Below are positions 26,201 to 38,200 of a DNA stretch of 64,000 nt, piece by piece (position 1 is the stretch's first letter; each line of letters begins with the position of its first letter). The translations under genes were made by a program, and so were the position numbers. Source of the DNA: Aquatica leii (lineage: Eukaryota > Arthropoda > Insecta > Coleoptera > Lampyridae); contig CM069436.1 of NCBI GenBank assembly GCA_035610365.1, positions 91,821,589 through 91,885,588 on the forward strand. Reading direction: 5' to 3'. The notes under the pieces were generated by a model. It saw nothing but the letters and a program-made list of their open reading frames with translations, ran no database searches and had not been told where the DNA came from.

Positions 26201-29200
26201 TTCATCACCTTACTGACATAGTCTTCTCCAGCAACTTTTTTTGCAGTTTTCGTCTAAATTGGAGGTTGCATGGCAGTCGTATTTCGCTACCTAGTAGCAG
26301 ATGATCAGTATGCTATTAGGAACAGGTGCAAGTACTGAGTCTAGTCTCTTTGGTACATTGTATCGTCACTCCTCTTTCCCGAAGCATTCGGCCTTTTACT
26401 TCCTCGATGTTTTCTTGTGTCTGAGCGGGTACTTCTGTAGCACAGCAGAGTTTATGACCTTCTCGGTTCGATGACTGCTTTGCTGCTTCAAACTTTAAGG
26501 CATGCGTTAAAGAACCACCGCTCAACGTCTTAAATCGAGTTAGCCGTAGAGTCAACAGAAACCGAAAGTTTGCAGACAAACAAAACGACCGGATTATATT
26601 ATTCATAACAAATGACGTATATAATCGGAGTAAATGTACTAAACGGTTATAAAAACTATTTATTTTAAAATAAAAAATTACGTTTTAGGAAAGAAGGGTA
26701 ATTACAAAAATTAAAGTAAACGTGCAAGAATAAAAATAATAATTTTTTTTTCAAGTTTCATTAGGTACGTACTTTGTTTCTTTGAACACAATTTTAAGCA
26801 GATTTGTTGATGTTTAGATTTTTTGTCGAATTCTTCTTAGAAGGAACACTTCATGTAGTGGCAATTAATTTTTTTCCGCCTAACGTAGATATGAATCAAA
26901 CGAAATGACCGTTTCTTTGCTGGATATTTTCTGAATAGGTCTTCTTCGTCATCATCTGAGTTCAAATTTTCCGCTGTAACATTAGCAGTGATCTCATCAT
27001 CTTCTAAGATCTCTATATCCAAATTTTTCTCGTCCTCTTGCCCATTTTTCAATTTCTGTTTTTTCTATCGGAACATCACGATTTACTAATTCCAGTTCAT
27101 TAAATCTTCTTCGTAACTCATTCAAAAGCACCAAATTTTCTTCATCCCATTCATCTACGTTAGTGGTGGAAAGAAGTGGACACCATGACTTTACCACCAG
27201 TTTTTCAGACACTTGAGTCCATGATTCGGACAGAGAAAAAACAGTATCTTTCAGCGACACATTCTTCAAAGATCGCGTAATATCTTTATCTTCTTGTAAA
27301 AGAAGCTCTTGCATCAACGATTTCCGATGTGTACGTTTCATATTTTGGATCACGTTTTGGTACATCGGTTGGATCAGGGCGGTACAGTTGGGTGGTAGAA
27401 ACATCACTGCAATGTAACCATCAAGGCAAGTGGTCGACACAATGCCTCAGCTCACATACCAGACCTAGAGCATTTGCACAAGGCATACGCATAATTCGAT
27501 CTTTATTAGTTTTTCGACCTGGTGCAGTTTCTTGTCTGCGTGTACTACTGTCTTTTCATGAAGGCAGCGCCAGTATAAACCAGATTCATCCGCGTTGTAG
27601 ACTTTCTCTGAAGAAAGATTAAGTTGCTCATTTCTTTGTTGCAGTTCGATAAAAAAAGGTTCCACGGCTTCTCCTCGATAACCTTCAACGAGCGAATTCC
27701 AAATCTATGTTTCAAACATTGAAACTAGCTTTCGCTAGCTTTGGAGCTGACTTTTTCGCCATAATTCATTGCCGTAAAAAAATCTCGGGCCTTCTGGGCA
27801 TTAGTGCATGTCTTACTCTCTGTTGTAGAAACCATGTATATACCGCGTCTTCAACATCAGAAAATTCCGCATCGCGCATCGTTTTTCTTGTTCCCATTGT
27901 TTTTCAGTAATTACCGGTTCTCGCTAATTGATTTATAATTTCTACACCTGTTTTTGTACATGAGGCCGTAATTAATTAACCTCCTGGTTTTAAAAAAATC
28001 GTTTACATCTTGTTTCTTTAAGATAGTGGTAAGTTAGAAGATCAATCCACGCTTACAGAAAAGTATTTTTGGACATGCTTCTGAATTAAATAATTTAATA
28101 AGTTCTTGTGTACATATAAAATTTAAAAAAATAAAATACAACAATTTTGGATATGGAATTTCTACCTGAAACGTGAAGATGCGATCCTTTACCCAAATGC
28201 ATTAAATGTGTTGAAGAGTATTCTTTTTTACTGTTTACGTAATTAATTATTTATGATTGCTTTGCAAATTTATCATTTGATTTTTACAACAAACACTCAT
28301 AGTATAAAAGCTACAATGTATAAATACATTGAAATATCGTCTACGTCATTCTTTAACCATCCACTGAATTATTCATTACGGTGATGACATGCACACTTAC
28401 GTTAGTTTATGTGAGACCTTTGAGCAAATCTAGTAGTTTAATTATTAAGGCAAACAACTTTTACAATTAATTTGTTTAGATTTGAAGTTTCAAGTTTAAA
28501 TGAAATGTAGTCCAATAGAGTATGCTAATTTGAAATTTCTAAATAATCTTCAATGTTAATTTAAAGCAAAAAAGTTTTTATAAAACGATATCATTAATTT
28601 CAACGTTTCACCTGCCAAGTACATATATTTGATTCTTGGTTTTAGCAAATTACGATAGTCGTTATGAAACAGTTGAGGCAAGGGAAATGCTAATCGCTGA
28701 GGCCATAAAATGTGTTTTTCAAAATAGTCCCACATCGACCATCTGGAGATAATCGACAATCTCATAAAATTTATTTAAAGTTATAAAATAGTCAAAAGCC
28801 AAAACATCGTTTGTTATTTTTTCGCAGTTGTTGCGCTAAAGTCATCGTCAAAACACCCACAGTTGACTTTCTTCGGAAATGTGTTTCATGGCTATATAGT
28901 TACGATTTTAGAAATGATGCAGTGTCTGTCATCGTTTAGCGATTTCTTTGATCTTAATTATTACGTATTTCTGATTATGACTTTTTTCAATAGACATAAA
29001 ATGCTATGGCTCATAATACCATTGTTCTTTTCTGGAAGCCCCCTATTACCACTTTGTGCAAAATACGCTTGATAATCTAAGCTAAGGTCATTCAAAATTT
29101 GGTTATAAAAATAATAAGAAGCACAAAGATTACAAGAACACCGATTACCGAGAAATCATGCAAATACCTCTATGCCTAAAGTTCAAGTGATATAGTAAAA

Positions 29201-32200
29201 CTGTGTGAAAAAAATCATAATGGACAAATATGACGGATAATTCAAACATAAATGAAGATCACGTCTTTGCTTCATATTGAACGATTCGAAAGTATAACAA
29301 ATATCATTTTGACAAGTGCTAAATATAAACCAAAGATAAGAGTTATGTTGAGGTGTGGCGAAATCAATACAAGAGCCGTATACAACATCACAAAAATTGA
29401 AATGACTAAGATCGAAATAATTCTACAAACAAAGTACAGACAACTTTAAGGATTCAACCCCAAAACCCACCACCGGTGTGAAGTTAGCCATAGATTTCAG
29501 CCATAGAAATTAATTTCCAGTTTCACATCTTAAAAACTGATTAGAACTATTACAAAGTTTTATATCTTTCAATATTGTTGCTAAATAATAAAAACAATCA
29601 ATATTTATCAATATTTAAAATTTAAAAAAAATTTTAACAACTCTCACAGATAAAACCATTTCCTGCATTAACGCTTATTTTTCACAATGACGTGCAATTC
29701 TGATTTTTCTGCAAATTCACGTACGTATAGAATATGCATTAATAAACAACATATCAAAAAATTAGGATGTAGTTATTTCTATAATTAAAAATAATTCGAT
29801 TCAAAGTTGAGCTTGTGCGGCACGATGCTAAACGCTAACGGCACCTAATTAAAGTCGTTTTTCGCAATGACGTACAGTTATTAATAATTTTGACTTTTTT
29901 TTCCATTACTTTTTTTGTGCATAGTTGGAGTTATTTCAGTATAATATACTTTTTTACCGGTTACTTTTTTGAAAACGAGACGTACTGTAGATTTAAATTT
30001 TGTTATGGTTTTTATTTTTCGTACATCATTTATACCACAAATTATTAATATTGGTTTGCTAATAGTGGTATTTGTGATGTATCTCTTTTTTTAAATTCTG
30101 AAATGTCCATCCTCTTTTTGTACAATTTTTTACCACTATACCGTAATGTTTTAGCCAAGCACACAAATTTCTTACATTATATATGCTTATTCTCTATTTC
30201 GACATGAGAATTAGCGATTCTTACACTAAAATTCGTATAAGAATAAGCAAATTCTTACACGAATTTTAGTAATATTAGTTTTTTCAAAGTTGGTATCTCT
30301 GCATCGTAAGTTGACGTTACATGAAAAAAAAATCAAAATTATTGGACCTTAACAATTGAAATTCAAATTTTGATGCCAAAATAAAATAAAAATGTTTTAT
30401 TAATTCAAAGTTGTTTACTTATAAAGTATAGAGATAATTTTGTATGAAATTTTAGGTTAACACATTAATCTCAATATGTCAAAGTGTAAGCGTTGCCAAT
30501 TCAATAAAATATAAACGTTTCCCAATATTGTTTTAAAATAAAAATGATACGAAAAATATTAAATATTGTATCAAAATAGAGAAAATAACAAAAAGCACAT
30601 GTCATAGAATACGTTTCAATCACTCGACCACTTCATAAACTCGCCGCTGCGCGGCTCGTGTATGAAACTCGGTCTCGTGATTCAAGCGCGTTCATTCTGT
30701 AACTTTTTAATATACTATTCTATACGTTTGTAAATTTGCAGAAAAATCAGAACTGCACGTCATTGCGAAAAAACGACTTTAATTAGGTGCCGTTAGCGTT
30801 TAGCATCGTGCCGCGCAAGCCCAACTTTGAATCGAATTATTTTTAATTATAGAAATAACTACATCCTAATTTTTTAATATGTTCTTTATTAATGTTTATT
30901 CTATATGTATGCAAATTTTCAGAAAAATCAGAACTGCACGTCATTGCGAAAAAACGACTTTAATTAGGTGCCGTTGGCATTCGGTATCGTGAGGTGGAAC
31001 CTCAATTTTGAATCGAATTATTTTTAATTATAGAAATAACTACATCCTAATTTTTTATTATATTCTTTATTAATGTTTATTCTATATGTATGCAAATTTG
31101 CAAAAAAATCAGAACTGCACGTCATTGCGAAAAAACAACTTTAATTAGGTGCCGTTAACATTCAGCATCGTGCCGCGCAAGCCCAACTTTGAATCGAATT
31201 ATTTTTAATTATAGAAATAACTACATCCTAATTTTTTGATATGTTGTTTATTAATGCATTTTCTATACGTATGTGAATTTGCAGAAAAATCAGAATTGCA
31301 CGTCATTGTGAAAAATAAGCGTTAATGCAGGAAATGGTTTTATCTGTGAGAGTTGTTAAAATTTTCTTTTTTTTTTAAATATTGATAAATATTGATTGTT
31401 TTTATTATTTAGTAACAGTATTGAAAGATATAACACTTTGTAATAGTTCTAATTCGTTTTTAAGATGTGAAACTGGAAATTAATTTCTATGGCTGAAATC
31501 TATGGCTAACTTCACACCGGTAAACCCACCTTGGGTACGCCGTTATTAGTAGCAAATAGAAGTAGAAAACGTTAATTATTACTGCAATATTATGTTTCTC
31601 TTAGCAATCCGATCCTTCAGCATCTTTATGTAATGAGCGTTTTGAAACAATCGGGGTAGTGCTAAATATATCTTCAAAGTTTAAATATTAAAACGCACAC
31701 TAATAGATACTTAAACGCCGAATCTCACCACAATCCAGTACAGAAGAATACTGTTTTGCATACTTTAGCCAAAAGAGCTATACGTATGTCAGATGATGAA
31801 AATCTACAAAAAGAAAAACAAACACTGTTGGAGTCCCTACAACAAAATGGATACGGGTTCAAAGAAATCCAAAACGCATGGAAAATAGCAATAAATCCCA
31901 TAGTCAAAGAAGACTTATCACCTCCTATTAGCACCGCTTATTTACCATATTGTATGGGTTCGACAGACAAAATAAGCAGGGTGATAAAGAAACTGTCCTT
32001 ACGACTAAGGATACCATGAACACCTGGTTTACATCTGCTAAAAACAAACATACCGGAGTTTACAAAATTCCTTGTTCCTGTGGATCAAGTTATATAGGAC
32101 AGACGGGACGTTCTATTGAAGTTAGAGTAAAAGAACATATGGCTGCAGTGGCAGAACACGTGTGGAACCAAGGACACACGCTGAACTTTGACCAAACGAA

Positions 32201-35200
32201 AGTGTTGGCTAGAACTCCTTTCCACTTTCCCAGACTAATCCGCGAAGCTGTGGAAATAGAGAAACATCCATGTAATATGAACCGATAAGACGGTTTAATA
32301 CTCAGCAAATCTTGGCTACCAGTATTATATCCTCTAAGACAAAGATCAACCTTCTTGGAAAGGACACAAACACTTACTTTGTGTAATAACGAAGTCAGTC
32401 AAGCGGTAACGGAAAGATAAGGTTCGTTAATCACGCTAATCGAAATTGGTATAAATATCATATTATTTACACTTTTTCTTTCCACTCTGAAGATGCAAGC
32501 TGCAATATCTTGCAAAACGTCAGTTTTTTTGGGTTCACGAACGACAATACGGCAAAGGCCAAGTTCTACTTCTTGTTTTGGCTCTCAAGAAGAGACTAGG
32601 ACCAAGCCTAAGTCTGGGTGTTTAACTACGACGCGGTCTAAGCCGAAAGTCGCTGATAATCATAAACATAACCGCGAAAGCTTAAGATTTTATAATTTAA
32701 ATATTCCTATAAACAAGATTATCATTTCTTGGGGAGATAGATAGATAGGAGGTCTAAACCGGGTAGAAAGAAATAATGCATTTTTTAGACTTAACTCTAA
32801 TTTGGAAAGATATATTATAAGTATAGGATCCTCCAACACACAATACACTGTCAATATAGCCGCTGATGTTGAATCAATAATCCTCAAGATATTCAAACAT
32901 TTCTACTAAAAGGAAAAAAATTGCAAATATGTTAGTGTTGTCCACAAAAACTGTTACATGCAAAATGTATATAAAATTTTGCTCAGTACTCGACGGCAGA
33001 AATTCGTGACTATTTCGGAAATCTCAAAAACGACAGTAACATACTTAAAATCGGCGTGGATTCTAATCAAGGACACGATTAAATTAGTTTCTACATCCTT
33101 GATCGGTCAGAAGCCTATCAGGTTGGTGACAACCCTCAAAGAACCTGCCTTTTGAGTTGTAATGTCACAAATTTGAAATTATAACACATAATCAACACGC
33201 ACGTGGTGTGGTTAAAAGGCTTTGGTACAGTTAAAATTTACAAATTTATTATAAAACAAATTTTAAAAAATGCAATATAAAGAAACGGTTAATTAAAATT
33301 GAACATCAATAAAAATAAATGATATAATAAAAATAAAATTTATATGAGCTTAAGACAAAATTGCAAAATACAAACGAAGAAATTTAATTTTAAAACGAAA
33401 TGGTTACGTATTAATAACGTGAGCAAAGAAACGTAAAAAAATATGCGACGGCCACGCGTCGTATGTAATTTGAAACACAGTTATTAATATTAAAGTTTAC
33501 TGAAATAACTTGAAAAAGATCACTTTGATAAGTTCTAAGCCATTAAGTTACACTAAATTCGAATATAATTGCAATGAAACCTTTTGCACCAAACCTAAAT
33601 TGTAAAATACTTGTAATTTTGTTTCCTGTTGAAAGTTGCAGGTAGCTAGACCCAAAAGCTAGACGATAATTCCAGTTTCGGACAAGGTGTAAAACTTAAT
33701 CGAGTAGGCGATGACGAGTTGAATGGGTAGAATTTAGCAGTAAAATGCGAATTTAAATATGCCTGTTTCTACGATACAAAACAGCACCCATACATAAACT
33801 TAACGATAACTCATATTATGTGAAGAACTATTTTACGATCATAAGGGGCCAAACACACATTGCGTCACACACTAACTCTTAGTTCTCGATAAAATTCGTT
33901 TTAGAATTACTACATCATCAACACTATTGACTCAATAACAACCACGTTGTTAGACACACGTTCCGACGAAGGAAATATCAAAAGAAATTTCATATGATCA
34001 AGGTGCAACCAACAGAAATGCAAAAGGTACCAAGTGATGACGTAATTAAACATAAGCAACCTATCATAAAATGATAACGAAATATAAATGAAACTCTTAA
34101 TGGTGTTAAAATAAACAAACGGTCATAATATTGAATGTTAGAAAGAAATATAACTAATAATGCAATCTGAATCTTATTTACACAAAGGAAATGCTAAATC
34201 GTCGAAAACCAACAAATTGATGTTTTAACAACGTAAGTCATAAGTTAATTGAAAACAAAAATTACCTAAAAATTCGAAACAACAAAGATGATTTGAAATA
34301 CGTCAAATCAATTGACTAAAAGCATTCAACCCTTGACTGAATGCAAACGTCAAATTAAAACGATCGTAGATACGACGGTTTGTCATAAAGTGGATACAAA
34401 AATTTAAACGCAGGTTATAAAATTTATTATTCTACGTTGGGATCGGTTACTTATCACTTTTACCCACAGTTGAAATAATACTGGAATTGTGGTGGTCAGT
34501 AAGAAAGGTCGCCAAAAACTATTAAGATTTTTTTTTTATTTTCGACTGAGTGAAGCTTATCTTTTCTTCTTGCATTCATAACTCAATAGTTTGTAACTCA
34601 AATTTAAAAATCAAACATTAGTCCTGGAGGTAAAGTTAGTAAACGCTTTTTTCAACTTCATGGTGTAAAAAAATAAGATTTAGCGGGACAAAAAAATTGA
34701 TGATTTAGTCATTTTCAGCTCAAATTATCTAAATAACAAAAAACTACTTAGACTATCGGATTCTGAAGTGATATATCATGTTTGTGTTTGGGATCTTAGA
34801 ACGCAATTTTGCTTATTGACCTGACCGTTCAAATGAAAATCTGCTTCATCACTGGGTTATTCTTGTTTTTGAAATTATCGAACATCCGCGCATTCTTTGC
34901 AAAAATCTTTGAGCATAATTGGTATCCTTTAATTTTTGCACAAGTTTTTATACAATTTAAGATTAGGTCGCGTAGATGATTTCTTTATGTTCAGTGCTTG
35001 ATGACCTACTGTGTGCATTATTTCTCATTTACCACCACATCATTCTTATTTTTGTTTTAGGGATCTGTATCAATTTCACTTAGTAGCATTTTTTTCTGTC
35101 ACTTCTTTCTCTCAACCTATCTTTCTGTTCTTTTCTGTTGTTTCATTTACTCTCTTGTTTTCCTTTTGTTTGATCTACTTCGTTGAGCCATGATCTCCTT

Positions 35201-38200
35201 GGTCTTCTTCGTTTTCTTTTTTTCTATAGGACATCATTCTGTCATCTTTTTTATCCCTCTGTCTTTGTCTGTCCTTTCTAACGCGTCCGTGCTACAACAA
35301 ATGTTTTTCTTCTATGTATTTGTTCGCGTCTATTTCCCTTCTCATGTCTCTGCGTATCTTCTCGTTCGATAGTCTGATTAGCCGACAGCACTGGCTCCAA
35401 AACTCCGTTCTCTTGCTGCTATAGTTCTCTTGTTATCATTGTAAATCCCAGCTACTTAAATTTTTTTGCTATTCTAATTTCTAAGTTTTATTTTATTTCT
35501 TGATCTTTTATTCTCTTCTACGGTCGCTAAATATTCTATTTTCCCAAGATTAATTTTTAGTCCAACTTTGGTGTATTCTTCTTTAAGCTTTCGCACCATG
35601 TAATTTATATCTTTATTATCTTGTGCTATTATCACGTTTACGAAATTCAGTGTATAAATATGATCGTCTATTCGCATTTCATTTTCTAGTTACTTATTAG
35701 TGCATGTTCTATAAATATTTTAAATAATGTGGATGTTGTGGAATATCTTTTCAAAGTTGTTATTACGAAGACTTCGACTGCCGGAGTCTATACTAAGATT
35801 AGAACGTCCTCCGGGTTTGGACTGTGTTGATGTTACCAACGTTTCGCAGGGCGTGAAAGAAATCGAAACTCCGCAGTAGTGACTTAAGAAGAAGTGTTTT
35901 TATGTTTATAGAAGAAGTATCGTTGCGGCGGGTTGAGCTCGACTTTGATTGGGTTACGTTCGAAAAGGAGCGTTCTTTCGATAACCCAGAAACAACCGGA
36001 AACCAAAAAGGGCATAGATCCAAACCGTCACGATTGAAGTTGTTGAGCTGTTTGATTATTTCTATGTTTTCTCGGACTTTTCTATTAAGGATGAATCGAG
36101 ATTTCGCAATAACAAAGCTTCAGATATCAATGGTCTGGACTGGATGGATGATTTGATGTGTGGAAAATTGTCTCTATTTCACATTGTCGCACTCTGTTCA
36201 CGGTTAGTGTTCGTTTTGTATGGTCTTCAAAAAAATATGTACTTATTGTTTCTTTAGCACTGATTGTGGCTCAAAGAACGGCTATCGGACTGGTCACGTT
36301 TTGTTTGTTGACATAACCGTTCAATTGAAAATCTGCTTCATTCACTAGCTTATTTTTGGTTTTGAAATTATCGAACGTCTCGCACATCTTTTACAAAATT
36401 GTATCTTTGAACATAGTCGGTATTCTTCAATTTATGCACAAGTTTTCATACGCTTTTAAGTCTTGTGCAGAGATGATTTCTTTATGTTTTGTGCTTGGTT
36501 ACCTGCTTTTATTTGTTATCTACCAATCCACATAATCCTTATTTTTGTTTTTAGGGATCCGCATCAATTTCACTGCCACTGTCTTCTTTCTTCTAACCTG
36601 AATTTCCATTTTTTTCTGTTGTTCTACTCACTCTCTTGTTCTCCTTTGTTTAGTCTACTTCGCTGTGCCATGATTTTCTTGGTTTTCTTCGTTTTGTTTT
36701 TTCCATAGGATTCCATTTTGTCATCGCTTTTATCCCTGTTGTCTGCCTTTTCTAACGTGTCCGTGCTTTTATATATGTTGGCGTCCTTTCCCCTTCTTAT
36801 GTCTCTGCGTATCTTCTCGTTTGATACTCTATCTAGTCTGGTTCGCCTGTAGCACTGCTTCCAAACCTCTTGTTGGTAACCTCTTTCGTCACTGTAAACC
36901 TCAATTACTAAATATGATTGTCTATTCGCATTTGCTTTACTAGTTACCTAATGCGTGTTCTATAAATATTTTAAATAATGTGAGTCACTACAGAATTACG
37001 TAATCAACTTGTGAACCAAGCCAGATTCTAAATTCCATAGAAGTGATTTAAGAAGGAGTTGTCTTCGTATTCATAGAAGAAGTATTGTTGCGGTGGGTTG
37101 AGCTCTACTTTGATTGGGTTACGTTCGAACATGGGTGTGTTGTTTCTAGTAATATGACGAGGTTCTGAGTCTAGATTTACAGGTCCGCAAATAGAAAAAG
37201 CGCGTTGAACCAAACATTCAATAATATAACGTTTCTGTGCCGCCTGGTGATGAGACAAAGCATGAAGACATCGTCGGCATTAAGTGTCACAAGAACGTCA
37301 AGAAATGGGAGAGACCCATTCTTTTCGATTTCCATAGTGAATTTGATATCAGGGTATTGGTTGTTTAGATGATCCTGAAACCTAGACAATTCGAAACGAC
37401 GATGAGACCAAATAATGTCATCAGCATACCTAAAACAGATTTTAGGTTTTAATATCGATGATACCGAAATAATGCGAAGTAATAACATTCTGCTGAACTT
37501 TCATTGTTTATTATCTTGAAACGAATATACACAACGTTTCGATTGCTGTGGTATCTGCAATCGTCATCAGGTGAAAACTAACAAACTTAGAAACTACTGG
37601 AGCTTATATACTAAAGACATGTTCGATGAAGCGTTCAAGCGTACAAAATCAACTTAGCGTAACAGATTAATTAACAAAATTACTTAGTGAAGTTTAAGTT
37701 GTTTTAGAGGTTCGATTAGTGGTTTCCATATGTTGCTTATTTCGACACTTGGCTGGCTGAAAATTTCTTTATTGTTGTTGATGTATGCCGCTTCTTTAAA
37801 TTTCCGTTTGTACCAATGTTCCTCCCTGTGTATGATTTTTGCTTCCGACCATTTCATTCGATGTTGGTTATCCCACGAATGTTGCGCGATGCCGGACTTA
37901 GAAATCTCGCCCCTCTGTGTGTGCGTCTGATGTTCTTTCAATCTGATGTCAAGTGGTCTGTTTTGGTTTCCCCCACGTATGACTTGCTACATTCACATGG
38001 AACTTGGTAAATACAGTTTTGGGAATCTCGACTTGTTTGTGGTTTTGTGTTGGAAATTATACTCCTAATGGTGGTCGATGACCCGGAATCAGCAACAAAT
38101 TTCGAGACTACGAGAAGACAATGATCAAGATTACGAAGGAAGAGACACACATTAAATTGTTACGAAGGGCAAGAGAGAACCAAGTTATACCAGATGGCTT

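Noticed and set aside
26316-26606. 96-codon minus-strand frame near the Tigger relic
   Set aside because: No recognised domain, no splice signals and no link to neighbours; not enough to call a gene.
35011-35372. Two Phe/Ser-rich plus-strand frames
   Set aside because: Antisense of the duplicated LINE C-terminal region, whose minus strand is Lys/Glu/Arg-rich.
35820-35890. Possible further hammerhead-like motif near GCGAAACGTTGG in the PLE-D fragment
   Set aside because: The GAAAC box is present but no CTGANGA box with a pairing stem II could be placed upstream of it.
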